NCBI RefSeq assembly: GCF_029633965.1 | Contig: NZ_CP091277.1 | Span: 310,001 to 374,000 of the forward strand | DNA: 64,000 bases | Reading direction: 5' to 3' | Source: Methanogenium sp. S4BF | GTDB taxonomy: Archaea > Halobacteriota > Methanomicrobia > Methanomicrobiales > Methanomicrobiaceae | In this document: in pieces, positions 8,115 through 16,872 of the stretch | How the letters are laid out: every line of letters starts with the position of its first letter | Position numbering within the stretch: position 1 is the first letter of the stretch | Position numbers and translations under genes: made by a program | The notes under the pieces: model-generated | Seen by the model: the letters and a program-made list of their open reading frames with translations, nothing else | Database searches by the model: none | What the model was told of the DNA's origin: nothing

Positions 8115-8426
8115 TTCGCATGTGGTGATTTATACCAGTTCCATTGTGCCAGAGGGTAGCAAAATCAGGTTTTTTCTTTTTAGTTTCATGAAATCAGGTG
8201 AGATATAAAAAGCATTGGGCAGAAAAAATGGAGCTTCAGGCGAATTTCAATAAATGAATCGGCAATTTGAACTTTTGTATGGTACTCTGACTCTTTATCT
8301 CAAAAGATGGACGAGCCGTCGCATTCTTTATACAGATTGTATGTCCTGCCTACCGGCACTCCCCTATAGTATAAAAAAAATTCGAATTATTGATATGTAT
8401 GCACATGTATATTATATAAAAATATA
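8115..8426. other. non-coding region between the glt promoter and ygiQ
   Basis: No convincing gene. On the plus strand GATATAAAAAGC (about 8201-8212) looks like a TATA box and points to a start near 8235. A GC-richer stretch with short pairing segments (about 8308-8362) is followed by an A-run and AT-rich sequence. A small plus-strand RNA is possible but I have no family match. An open frame from 8254 runs into the antisense of ygiQ and has no recognisable features. Confidence 0.25.
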
Positions 8427-10220
8427 TCAATCGCGGTACTTCTTGAGGTTTCCCGTTTTTTTGTGGGTCATCTTGGTTTTATTTCGGGGATCTTTTTTTG
8501 CATCATGTTTGTGGCCATCAGGTTTCTTTGCATTGATGTCACCGTTGATGATTTTGAACTTTCGCTCTTCCAGGATTTTGGTATTTTTTTCCGTGTGTGT
8601 GATTTCCCCGGTAACCGGATCATACCCTAAATAGTACATCGCCGTCGAGCGGGTGAGGGGAGTCGGGGTAAATATCTGCACCTGATTTCCGTATAATTTG
8701 GTTTTATTCAGAAACCGGATGGTCTCTTCCGTTTCAGTGATTTCTTCTCCGGGATGTCCTGCAATGATGTATGGTGTTACTTTGAGTGGCATATCTTCTT
8801 TTAAGGAGATATTTTTGGCCCGTTTCAGAAACTCCATAAATTTTTTTGATGCAGGTTTGCCCATAAGACGGAGCACCTTCTCACTGCCTGATTCAGGTGC
8901 AATCTTTATTCTACCGGGGGTGTGGTGCCTGATGCATGCACGGATGAGTTCATCGTCCATAAGTGCCGGGTCAAACCGAAGTCCCGAACTGATAAACACA
9001 TGTTTAACTCCCCTGACATCTCCTGCATTTTTTAGTACCTCAAGATAATCTTTGGTTCCTGAAATGAGATTTTTGCATGCAGACTCTTCTTTCAGGCAGT
9101 CATGGTCGCGGCATCCCCCTATTTTGCAGGATGATGCATACATATTTGCTGACGGCCCTCCGATATCGGTAATCGTCCCGGTAAATCCGGTTTTGGATGC
9201 TATTTGCTCTATCTCCTGCATAATTGATTTTTTGCTGCGGGACACAATTTCCGGTCCCTGGTGTGCTGTAATTGAGCAGAATGAACACCGCCCATAGCAT
9301 CCCCTGTGTGAAGTAACTGAATGTTCTATCATCCGGAATGCCGGTATGTCTCTGTAGCGTGGATGTGGCTCCCGCTTAAACGGAAGGGCATAGACTGCAT
9401 CAAGCTCTTCCGGCGTCAGCAGGCGGCGTGGGAACTGAACAAGGCTGCGGGTATCATGAGGCTGAACAAGTGTTTTTATGTCTCTATTCTCGTAAAAAAG
9501 TGTAAATGCCTCCTGAAATGCTTCTTTCTTCTCCTTCACATCTGCAAATGAGGGGAGTGCAACTGCATCGGGGATACCTTCAGTTGATTTTCTTATGACT
9601 GCTGTCCCGAAAATCTCCATAGTATCCGGATTTTGCCCCTCGGATAACGCCCGGATACAGTCAACAAGGGGGTATTCGCCCATTCCGTAGATAAGAATGT
9701 CAGCTTTGGAATCGAAGAGTATGCTTCTCCTCACAGAATCCGACCACCAGTCGTAGTGTGCAATTCTTCGCATCGATGCTTCAATGCCGCCGATAATGAT
9801 TGGCACGTCACGACACACACTTCGAATCTGGCTTGTATAGACATTTATCGTTCTGTCGGGTCGAATCCGGTATTTTTTTGCATCTCCTTTCTGCGAGAAA
9901 TAGGGTTCCCCCTTCTCGCAGTACGCATCATCGTTGCGGGGGATTTTTGATGCGGTGTAATTCATCACCATTGAATCCATCGCTCCGCCGGAGACGGCAA
10001 AAGCGATCTTTGGTATCCCTAATTCAAGGAAGGACTGGGGATCTTTCCATTTTGGCTGGGATATAATGCCCACCCGGTATCCCCTGGATTCAAGCATTCT
10101 CCCGAGGACTGCCATTGCAAACGAGGGGTGGTCAATGTAGGCATCCGGAGTTACAATTACCACATCGCACTGGTCCCATTTGCGGTTCTTCATCTCTTTT
10201 TTGGTTGTTGGAAGGAACAT
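8427..10220 (-). CDS. YgiQ-family radical SAM protein
   Basis: A 597-residue radical SAM protein of the YgiQ family. The N-terminal B12-binding-like fold (CDVVIVTPDAYIDHPSFAMA) is followed near residue 310 by the radical SAM cluster motif CYGRCSFC inside SVTSHRGCYGRCSFCSITAH. Downstream come HVFISSGLRFD, KIAPESGSEKVLRLMGKP and the YgiQ C-terminal segment FTPTPLTRSTAMYYLGYDP. The tail is strongly basic. The reaction of this widespread family is unknown. It is a single gene with intergenic regions on both sides and no operon partner to suggest a substrate. Confidence 0.92.
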   Translation of the reverse strand: MFLPTTKKEMKNRKWDQCDVVIVTPDAYIDHPSFAMAVLGRMLESRGYRVGIISQPKWKDPQSFLELGIPKIAFAVSGGAMDSMVMNYTASKIPRNDDAYCEKGEPYFSQKGDAKKYRIRPDRTINVYTSQIRSVCRDVPIIIGGIEASMRRIAHYDWWSDSVRRSILFDSKADILIYGMGEYPLVDCIRALSEGQNPDTMEIFGTAVIRKSTEGIPDAVALPSFADVKEKKEAFQEAFTLFYENRDIKTLVQPHDTRSLVQFPRRLLTPEELDAVYALPFKREPHPRYRDIPAFRMIEHSVTSHRGCYGRCSFCSITAHQGPEIVSRSKKSIMQEIEQIASKTGFTGTITDIGGPSANMYASSCKIGGCRDHDCLKEESACKNLISGTKDYLEVLKNAGDVRGVKHVFISSGLRFDPALMDDELIRACIRHHTPGRIKIAPESGSEKVLRLMGKPASKKFMEFLKRAKNISLKEDMPLKVTPYIIAGHPGEEITETEETIRFLNKTKLYGNQVQIFTPTPLTRSTAMYYLGYDPVTGEITHTEKNTKILEERKFKIINGDINAKKPDGHKHDAKKDPRNKTKMTHKKTGNLKKYRD

Positions 10221-10473
10221 GGATTATTCACGTTTTAATTTATTCTTGAGTTCATGTCAAAACCGGCTGCTCACTCGGGGACTGTTCTGCAGTGAAGTGA
10301 GCTTTTCAGGGAGGGAGTATGCATTTGCGTATAAAAATTACTGAATACTAATTTGTTGCCTGAATAAAAGAATGTCTGGTACACTGCATATATTGCCGTT
10401 TTAAATTTTGGTGATTACTGATTTTTTTCCTTCATATATGAGGTGGCATGGCATTTTAGTGGTTCTGATGGAT

Positions 10474-11721
10474 TTATACCCAGCCACGCAGTTTCATCGC
10501 GTCAACAACACGGGATACGGCGACAACATACGCTCCCATACGCATATTTACCCCGTATTTTTTTGATGTATACAGCACTTCATGGTATGCTGTGGTCATT
10601 TTTTTGTCAAGACGCTGATACACCTCCTCCGCAGTCCAGTAGAACATGTACCTATTCTGGACCATTTCAAAGTATGATGCTGTTACTCCTCCTGCATTGC
10701 AGAGGATGTCGGGAATTACGTGAACTCCATTTTTTAAGAGAATTTCATCAGCTTCCGGCGTGGTCGGGCCATTTGCAAGTTCTGCGAGTACCTTTGCTTG
10801 TATATTACCTGCGTTCTCTTTTGTGATTACATTATTGAGGGCCGCTGCAATAATGATGTCAACATCAAGTTCAAGAATTTCGCTGTTTGTTATTGTTTTG
10901 GTATTTGGAGCGTTTATAACGGATTTGGTCTTTGCCTTGTGTTCTATAACCTGTTCAACATTCAGGCCATCAGGGTTGTAGATGCCGCCTTTTGAGTCAC
11001 TGACAGCCACAATCTCTGCACCAAATAACTCCTGTGACAGTCGTGCAGCAGGGGCACCTGCATTTCCAAATCCCTGAACCGCAATGGTGGTTTTTGAGAG
11101 ATCAATATCCAGTTCCTTAGATGCCTCACGAATGGTATACATGCCGCCCATGGCCGTTGCAACACTCCGTCCGGCTGAACCACCGACTAAAACGGGCTTC
11201 CCTGTTACCACGCCAAACTGGTTTTTCCCGGATATCTTTGAGTATTCATCCATCATCCAGGCCATGATCTCCGGAGTTGTATACACATCCGGAGCGAGAA
11301 TATCAACTTCAGGGCCGATGAATTTCCAGATACGGTCGATATATGCGCGGCTCAGGCGTTCCAGTTCGTGTTCTGAGAGTTCTTTTGGATTACAGATGAT
11401 GCCGCCCTTACCACCTCCAAGGGGGAGATTCAGAAGTGCACATTTCCATGTCATCCATGCGGAAAGTGCCTTTATGGTATCGACTGTTTCTTCGGGGTGG
11501 AAACGGATGCCCCCTTTTGCAGGACCGAGTACATTGTTGTACAGTATCCTGAACCCGGGGAAAACCCGGGTAGTTCCGTTGTCCATTTTAAGCGGAACAG
11601 AGACCTGAACCTGCTGCATCGGTTCTTCAAGGATTCTTACAACATCATCTTCCAGATTAAGAATTTCGGCACATGCATACAGTTGCTCCTGTGCCATTTC
11701 AAAAGGGGTGGTTTGTTGCAT
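10474..11721 (-). CDS. gdhA: glutamate dehydrogenase
   Basis: A 415-residue Glu/Leu/Phe/Val dehydrogenase that interconverts 2-oxoglutarate plus ammonium and glutamate with NAD(P)H. Diagnostic stretches are VPLKMDNGTTRVFPGFRI, GPAKGGIRFHPE, the catalytic-Lys motif PLGGGKGGI, DILAPDVYTTPEIMAWMMDE and the Rossmann segment TIAVQGFGNAGAPAARL. It provides a second, low-affinity route to glutamate beside the glutamine synthetase/glutamate synthase genes of the same region. The upstream region has AT-rich TATA candidates and a TGCAT-N7-ATGCA inverted repeat. Coenzyme preference cannot be read with confidence. Confidence 0.95.
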   Translation of the reverse strand: MQQTTPFEMAQEQLYACAEILNLEDDVVRILEEPMQQVQVSVPLKMDNGTTRVFPGFRILYNNVLGPAKGGIRFHPEETVDTIKALSAWMTWKCALLNLPLGGGKGGIICNPKELSEHELERLSRAYIDRIWKFIGPEVDILAPDVYTTPEIMAWMMDEYSKISGKNQFGVVTGKPVLVGGSAGRSVATAMGGMYTIREASKELDIDLSKTTIAVQGFGNAGAPAARLSQELFGAEIVAVSDSKGGIYNPDGLNVEQVIEHKAKTKSVINAPNTKTITNSEILELDVDIIIAAALNNVITKENAGNIQAKVLAELANGPTTPEADEILLKNGVHVIPDILCNAGGVTASYFEMVQNRYMFYWTAEEVYQRLDKKMTTAYHEVLYTSKKYGVNMRMGAYVVAVSRVVDAMKLRGWV

Positions 11722-11938
11722 GTCTGACCTTCTGAAATACTGTGATCAATTTGATGTTTTAAATGATTATGCATTGAAGTGATGCACTGTTTCGTGGGAA
11801 ACCCTGTGGAGTGACCTGAATCATGAAAAAAGGGACGGAATGCGGAGAATATCCCGTTGTGATCCCGCTGCTGTTGAAAAAGGGGTTTTGCGATGATGAT
11901 TTTTCTGCCTGCGGCCTGATGGGATGAATTCATTTATT

Positions 11939-13699
11939 TCATGAACGGTAAAACCTGACCGGATCTGTTTCAATATCAATAATTGTTGGGATGGTGTTTC
12001 CAATGGCCTCTGTCAATGCATTTTTGAGTGATGCAGGGTCTTCAACCCGTATTCCTTTTCCCCCGCAGACTGATGCGAATGCAGCGAAATCCGGATTATA
12101 GAGATCTGTGCCATAATTCGGATACTGCTCCATCATCTGTTCAACCTGTATCATCCCCAGTTCGTGGTTATTCAGAATAATTATTACCATGGGCAGATTG
12201 TATTTGACAGCGGTGACAAAATCGGCCATTGCCATGGAAAATCCCCCATCACCGGTGATGCAGAAGACATCTTTTTCCGGGCAGGCAAGCTTTGCAGCAA
12301 TGGCTCCCGGAAGGCCGAATCCCATCGCACCCAGATATCCTGACATAACAAACCGCTGTTTTTTCATCCGGAAATTTCTTCCAAACCACCACTGGTTTTC
12401 CCCAACGTCAAGAGAGATGACCGCATCTTCAGGGATGACTTCAGAGAGTATTTTCATGATATAGGGAGGGCGGATGGGTTTTTTGGATGCATCTGCTTCA
12501 GCATCCCGTAATCTGTTCCATTCTGACTGCATCGCGGTTATTTTTTCCCTGTTTTTTTCTATATTGCGATTTTTTATCAAAGGAAGCAGGGCGTTGATAA
12601 TCAGGCCGGCATCACCCCAGAGGGGTGTTGATTCGGGAGAAATGCCCAGCTTAAGAGGGTCAATATCAATCTGAAGCATGGGTTTTGTGAGCGGGACGTT
12701 GGTATATTTTGAAAATCCTACGCCAAGTGTAATCAGAAGATCAGACTCATTGACCCAGTCCCGTGCCGCTGGCGAGCCCACATTGCCAAGTATTCCCAGA
12801 TTCCAGGGGTGGCTGTCCGGCAGAACTCCTTTTGCACGGAAGGTGGTAATAACGGGTGCACTCGTTTTCTCTGCGAGTGCTGCAATATGATCCGGATATC
12901 TGAATGCCCCCCATCCTGCAATGATCACCGGGTTTTTGGCACCATTGATCATCGTTGCGGCACGGGTGATGGTGTCTGAATCAGGCAATACCAAAGAATC
13001 AGTGCACTTCTCTCTCTTGCATTTTTTTATTTCAAGGGGCATCTTCTGGATGTTGTTCGGCACTGACAACTGAGCGACACCATGCCGGATGGTAGCATAT
13101 TTCAGGGCGCGGGTAAGGAGGAGGACGGTTTTATCCCGGTCGTAGATGGTATTGTTGTAGACGGAAACGGGCCGGAAGAATGCATCCTGATCGATCTCCT
13201 GGATGCCGCCCGGTCCTGAATACTGGGCTTCAACCTGTCCATTAATGGAAATGACAGATGCATGATCTTCCTTTGCGTCATAAAGCCCGGTTGCACAGTT
13301 GGTGGCACCGGGACCCGCAATGGTGAGGCAGGCGGCAATGTTTCCTGTCAGTTTGTTATATGCAGATGCCGCCATTGCCGCGTTCTCCTCATGACGGACA
13401 ACAATATACCGGACAGCATTGTTTTTTCTGATAGCTTCCACAAGGCCAAGGGATGATGTGCCCGGTAGACCAAAAACCAGTTTAATTCCCCATGCAGAGA
13501 GCTCAGAGATAATGACGTCTGAAACGGTTTTTGTGGCTGATGCATGTATGTCGGTCTCATCAATCTTTTCAAATGCATCTTTTCCTGCACCACATACAGG
13601 ACATTTCCACTTCACCGGCAGATCGGTGAAGGGAATTTTTGATGATATTTCAGATTCGTTGTAGATGTATCCGCATATTTTGCATTTCCACGATGACAT
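11939..13699 (-). CDS. rubredoxin-fused thiamine-diphosphate enzyme
   Basis: A 586-residue fusion. Residues 1-48 are a rubredoxin-like domain (WKCKICGYIYN and WKCPVCGAGKDAFEK, four Cys for one Fe). From residue 55 follows a complete TPP enzyme of the acetolactate synthase/pyruvate oxidase superfamily: GLPGTSSLGLVEAI, the catalytic-Glu segment VVRHEENAAMAASAYNKL, and the TPP motif GDGGFSMAMADFVTA continuing to ILNNHE. The substrate cannot be told. No regulatory small subunit (IlvN) gene adjoins, so a biosynthetic acetolactate synthase is not supported. A rubredoxin head suggests an electron-transferring, oxidase-like or oxygen-defence reaction, as an inference. A TATA box (TTTTATTTTATAACAG, 13733-13748) gives a short leader. 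Confidence 0.85.
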   Translation of the reverse strand: MSSWKCKICGYIYNESEISSKIPFTDLPVKWKCPVCGAGKDAFEKIDETDIHASATKTVSDVIISELSAWGIKLVFGLPGTSSLGLVEAIRKNNAVRYIVVRHEENAAMAASAYNKLTGNIAACLTIAGPGATNCATGLYDAKEDHASVISINGQVEAQYSGPGGIQEIDQDAFFRPVSVYNNTIYDRDKTVLLLTRALKYATIRHGVAQLSVPNNIQKMPLEIKKCKREKCTDSLVLPDSDTITRAATMINGAKNPVIIAGWGAFRYPDHIAALAEKTSAPVITTFRAKGVLPDSHPWNLGILGNVGSPAARDWVNESDLLITLGVGFSKYTNVPLTKPMLQIDIDPLKLGISPESTPLWGDAGLIINALLPLIKNRNIEKNREKITAMQSEWNRLRDAEADASKKPIRPPYIMKILSEVIPEDAVISLDVGENQWWFGRNFRMKKQRFVMSGYLGAMGFGLPGAIAAKLACPEKDVFCITGDGGFSMAMADFVTAVKYNLPMVIIILNNHELGMIQVEQMMEQYPNYGTDLYNPDFAAFASVCGGKGIRVEDPASLKNALTEAIGNTIPTIIDIETDPVRFYRS

Positions 13700-13787
13700 A
13701 CTCTCCCCCGCTAGTATGCCACCCCATTCTCTGTTATAAAATAAAAAAGATACGTCACTTTAGAAGGCAGAACTATTTTCCTGAAGG

Positions 13788-14096
13788 TTATTCTGATGAA
13801 AATGATTCTGTTTCAAGCATGAGATTTCCAAATATTATTTTCTCAAGGATCTGGGCAACATATTTCATCTTCTGCATTTCGTCACTGTCTACATACCGGT
13901 GAATATCCGCATATACCTGAAGGCGCACGAGCGCGAAGCGGAAATGATCAGCGTCAGCCTCTGTGAGTCCAACGGCTTTGAGATATATTGGTTCAATTGA
14001 CTGAGGTAATACCTCAATGTTTTCAAGACAGGGAATGAGCATTTGATATATGTCAAGTGCCTCTCCATTCCCGGTAATAATCCTGATATATTCCAT
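13788..14096 (-). CDS. conserved-looking small protein, unknown
   Basis: A 102-residue acidic, soluble, mostly helical protein (MEYIRIITGNGEALDIYQML at the start). No domain recognised. It has an ATG start, sits between the TPP enzyme and the Mrp ATPase on the same strand, and its composition resembles real local genes. It has no Cys cluster, membrane segment or helix-turn-helix that I can see. Confidence 0.65.
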   Translation of the reverse strand: MEYIRIITGNGEALDIYQMLIPCLENIEVLPQSIEPIYLKAVGLTEADADHFRFALVRLQVYADIHRYVDSDEMQKMKYVAQILEKIIFGNLMLETESFSSE

Positions 14097-14188
14097 GGAA
14101 TACTATTCCAATGTCTACGGTGTTATTGGTTTCTGACGGTAATACTGACAGGTATTATAATGAGTCATGGGAAAAAAGAGAAGTTGTC

Positions 14189-15085
14189 TTATTTGTTGAT
14201 TTCTTTGAGAATGTTATCCATTACAGCATCAACTTTTTCCCATGTTGCCTGATGCTGGTCGTCTCCTGCTTTTCTGATGATGAAGGGCCGCCCTTCATCG
14301 CCTGCTTTGCGCATTTCAGGATCGATTGGGATTGAACCCAGATATGGAACGTTCAGTTCCTCTGCAGCTTTTTTGCCTCCTCCCTTTCCAAAGAGGTCGA
14401 TTTCGTCACCGCAGTGGGGGCAGATCATGCCGCTCATATTTTCTATAATTCCAATGACGGGTAAATCAAGCTGTTGAATGAATTTTACCGCCTTTGTTGA
14501 GTCCATTACGGCAACGTCCTGAGGGGTCGTGACTACTACCGCCCCGTCAATGTTTGGTGCAAGCTGTGTAATTGCAAGTGCCTCATCACCTGTGCCGGGG
14601 GGGAGGTCGACAATGAGATACTCCATATCTCCCCAGTTTACATCTTCAAGGAACTGTTTGATTGCGGTAAATTTCATAGGACCGCGCCAGACGACAGGGC
14701 TTGATGTATCCGGGAGCAAAAAGGCCATAGAAACGACACCGAGTGTTCCGGTGAGACGGACCGGTTCGATCGTTTTTCCGTCACGTGATTCGAGGCGTTT
14801 GTCTTCAACACCCAACATCTTGGGAATGTTGGGCCCATGAATGTCGAGATCCACAATCCCGGTGTTATAGCCCTTATTCGCGAGTGACATGGCGAGATTT
14901 GTTGCAACAGTGCTTTTTCCGACCCCTCCCTTACCGGAGAGAACAAGAATAATGTGTTTTACATTGATCTTTACCCGCTCTATTCCGGTGGTTTTTTTAT
15001 TTGGGTCATTACACGTTGATCCACTTGCACACGAGGAACATTGTCCGTCGCATGCCTGCTGTGCATTATCTGTATTTTCTGTCAT
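14189..15085 (-). CDS. Mrp/NBP35-family iron-sulfur carrier ATPase
   Basis: A 298-residue P-loop ATPase of the Mrp/Nbp35/ApbC family, which assembles [4Fe-4S] clusters and hands them to apoproteins. The N terminus has the NBP35-type Cys group CDGQCSSCASGSTC; the deviant Walker A is SGKGGVGKSTVATNLA; VDLDIHGPNIPKMLG and VDLPPGTGDEALA follow; the C-terminal CPHCG provides the bridging CxxC. It is a stand-alone gene. Methanogens need large amounts of iron-sulfur protein and use this carrier widely, so the role is well supported. Confidence 0.93.
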   Translation of the reverse strand: MTENTDNAQQACDGQCSSCASGSTCNDPNKKTTGIERVKINVKHIILVLSGKGGVGKSTVATNLAMSLANKGYNTGIVDLDIHGPNIPKMLGVEDKRLESRDGKTIEPVRLTGTLGVVSMAFLLPDTSSPVVWRGPMKFTAIKQFLEDVNWGDMEYLIVDLPPGTGDEALAITQLAPNIDGAVVVTTPQDVAVMDSTKAVKFIQQLDLPVIGIIENMSGMICPHCGDEIDLFGKGGGKKAAEELNVPYLGSIPIDPEMRKAGDEGRPFIIRKAGDDQHQATWEKVDAVMDNILKEINK

Positions 15086-15215
15086 ACTATTCTCCTAACT
15101 ATATGTTTGTTATCTGAAGTATGAATGATTTCTTTCATTCGTCATTCATAAACCTATATATGTTCTCAATATTCTGGCGAATAAATTTGCTTTATTTTCA
15201 GGGTGCATATCTGTG

Positions 15216-16109
15216 TTAACATTTTGAGTTCGTTTTGGTTTGTGTTTTCGGGATTGTATCCAGATCAATAAAGGGTTTTATATCCAGTACCGGTGTATTA
15301 TCGATTGCGTCCAGTCCACGGACGATTAATACTGTTCCACGTACCTGAACCAGATCAACCAGTTCAAGTCCAATGGGATTCGGGCGTCCCGGTGATCTGA
15401 TGGAAAAGACGCCCCGTTCTTCACTTTGTCCTGGTGGTGTTGCCCTGAGCAATGTTCGCTCTGCTCTGTCAAACCAGCATAGTACAACGAGGTGGGTGCA
15501 TTTTTCAATGGTGTGCAATGCATCTGCATATTCGGGGAAGATATGAATCTCGGCCAACTGGTCAGAAAGTCGTCCCTGCCGGGGTGCATCCCCTGGTGTT
15601 GCATATGAAGATCTGACTATTCCCACTGGTTTGATCTGAATTTCTTCTCTGCTGAATATCTCTTCATGTACCGGTATCTTTTCTCCCTTTTCTCCCTTTT
15701 TTACCTTGTCCAGTGTTTCATTGCACATTTTGTCAACGATGCTGATGGTCTTATTTGAGCGCGGTACATTTTCAAAAGAGACTGAATCTAATGTATTGAC
15801 GATTCCAATCGTTTTTATATACAGCTGTCTCAGGCAGCTGTCTCTGACTTTGTATTCTCCTCTAAGCTGACGAACTATCAGTTCGCTATCTGAGTAGAGA
15901 ATAATATTCCTGAACCCCTGCTGTGCTGCATCGGATAGTGCATTTATGACTGCAAAATATTCTGCCTGGTTATTTGTTGCATATCCGCAGAATCCGGATT
16001 TCTTTGCTGCAATTGTCCCATTATTCAGTATGATATAGGCCCATGCTGAATTTCCCGGATTTCCCCGGGAGGCACCGTCTGTATATATAATTGCAGATGT
16101 ATCCTTCAT
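15216..16109 (-). CDS. fusion of an RNase H-like domain and a TrmO (TsaA) methyltransferase
   Basis: A 297-residue two-domain protein. Residues 1-130 have the RNase H fold with all acidic markers: YTDGASRGNPG (Asp), NNQAEYFAVINAL (Glu) and LYSDSELIVRQL (Asp). A charged linker (about 135-152, KKGEKGEKIPVHEE) leads to residues 155-290, a TsaA/UPF0066 domain (VGIVRSSYATPGDAPRQG, HLVVLCWFDRAER, GVFSIRSPGRPNPIGLELVD). In bacteria TrmO N6-methylates t6A37 of tRNA using SAM. The RNase H part resembles the plant/archaeal reverse-transcriptase-like type. The frame is continuous through the linker. Joining RNA binding or cleavage to tRNA methylation in one chain is unusual. Confidence 0.88.
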   Translation of the reverse strand: MKDTSAIIYTDGASRGNPGNSAWAYIILNNGTIAAKKSGFCGYATNNQAEYFAVINALSDAAQQGFRNIILYSDSELIVRQLRGEYKVRDSCLRQLYIKTIGIVNTLDSVSFENVPRSNKTISIVDKMCNETLDKVKKGEKGEKIPVHEEIFSREEIQIKPVGIVRSSYATPGDAPRQGRLSDQLAEIHIFPEYADALHTIEKCTHLVVLCWFDRAERTLLRATPPGQSEERGVFSIRSPGRPNPIGLELVDLVQVRGTVLIVRGLDAIDNTPVLDIKPFIDLDTIPKTQTKTNSKC

Positions 16110-16264
16110 ATCCAGAGTTATTGGTGAACTAGATATTTAATTCGATTATCGGACTGGTGGTTTCCCGTAAGGAATCCGGTTTAAAAGAGTCTGGATGATC
16201 CCGCTGCTGCAGATGACTGAATTTCAGTCTGCTTCACGGTGTATACGGTTATGCCGAAAAATGT

Positions 16265-16579
16265 TCATTCCCTGATTTCTTTCTGGACACATGTGCAAAT
16301 GTCACAGATGGTAACCGTTCTGTCGCCATTGATTAATGACCACGTCCACCGGTCAATGACTTCGTTGAGATCGTCTGAGATCTCGATGCATTTGCATCCA
16401 CGTTTTCTGCTGACATACTGGCATACCGCCGCAGGGGTGAGACCCATATATCCTGCAACGCATTTCTGAGAAAGCCCTCTCTGAATTACCATTCTGGATA
16501 CAACTTCAGCCCGTATCTGGGGGAGATACTGCCGTACCATCTCATCGCAAATCATTATGTCGCAGAATGGCTGCTTCAT
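16265..16579 (-). CDS. small Cys-containing XRE-like transcriptional regulator
   Basis: A 104-residue protein with a helix-turn-helix at about 33-58 (RGLSQKCVAGYMGLTPAAVC then QYVSRKRG), of the archaeal COG2522 type. Cys residues occur before, within and after the helix-turn-helix and at the C terminus (CDICTC), so a thiol switch, zinc or iron-sulfur sensing is possible but not shown. Its ATG overlaps the stop codon of the upstream winged-helix gene (ATGA), so the two regulators should be co-translated. Confidence 0.78.
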   Translation of the reverse strand: MKQPFCDIMICDEMVRQYLPQIRAEVVSRMVIQRGLSQKCVAGYMGLTPAAVCQYVSRKRGCKCIEISDDLNEVIDRWTWSLINGDRTVTICDICTCVQKEIRE

Positions 16580-16842
16580 GCCGTCGCCTTCTGCGCTTCT
16601 TCAGAAGTGAGTACGTCCTTGACCTGATACAGCACCTGGCGGGCGTCTCTGAAATTAAACTTCTCGATGATAAGTCCACTCTCTTTCAGTTTCTTGATTG
16701 CATACCTGACTGTCCGTGGTGAGATGTCTATCTCCTCTGTCACCTGCTTGAATGTCCTTGGGCTTCCATCCTTCAGAAGGGTTAACACCCGCTGTGAGGA
16801 GGGGGGCAGCCGCACTTTGTTAACGCTGTTAATGGCTTGCAT
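16576..16842 (-). CDS. winged-helix transcriptional regulator
   Basis: An 88-residue protein made up almost entirely of one winged helix: RVLTLLKDGSPRTFKQVTEE, then ISPRTVRYAIKKLKESGLI and a wing with FRDARQVLYQVK. It is the first gene of a two-gene operon. Its own promoter carries a perfect 15-bp palindrome between the TATA box and the start codon, and a weaker copy lies just inside the coding region, so autoregulation is likely. The targets are otherwise unknown. Confidence 0.8.
   Translation of the reverse strand: MQAINSVNKVRLPPSSQRVLTLLKDGSPRTFKQVTEEIDISPRTVRYAIKKLKESGLIIEKFNFRDARQVLYQVKDVLTSEEAQKATA
16820..16832 (-). promoter_or_regulatory. secondary operator-like palindrome inside the winged-helix gene
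   Basis: TTAACGCTGTTAA shares the TTAAC and GTTAA halves with the perfect palindrome 32 nt away, which is about three helical turns. It covers codons 4-8 of the winged-helix gene. Paired sites at this spacing could be bound cooperatively. Confidence 0.4.
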
Positions 16843-16850
16843 AACTCTTA

Positions 16851-16872
16851 ATTAACGCCGTTAATATAAATA
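16851..16872 (-). promoter_or_regulatory. TATA box with a perfect palindrome (operator)
   Basis: ATTAACGCCGTTAAT (16851-16865) has perfect 7-bp arms around one base and overlaps the downstream edge of the TATA box, read on the minus strand as ATTTATATTAA (about 16862-16872). The start codon follows within 10 nt, so the leader is very short. A dimeric repressor here would block initiation directly. Confidence 0.55.

Noticed and set aside
8254-8634. 126-codon plus-strand frame entering the ygiQ 3' end
   Set aside because: No ribosome site or family features, and more than half lies antisense to the well-supported ygiQ gene.
11939-13699. acetolactate synthase large subunit (IlvB) as a firm call
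   Set aside because: The superfamily is clear, but the rubredoxin head and missing IlvN neighbour leave the substrate open.
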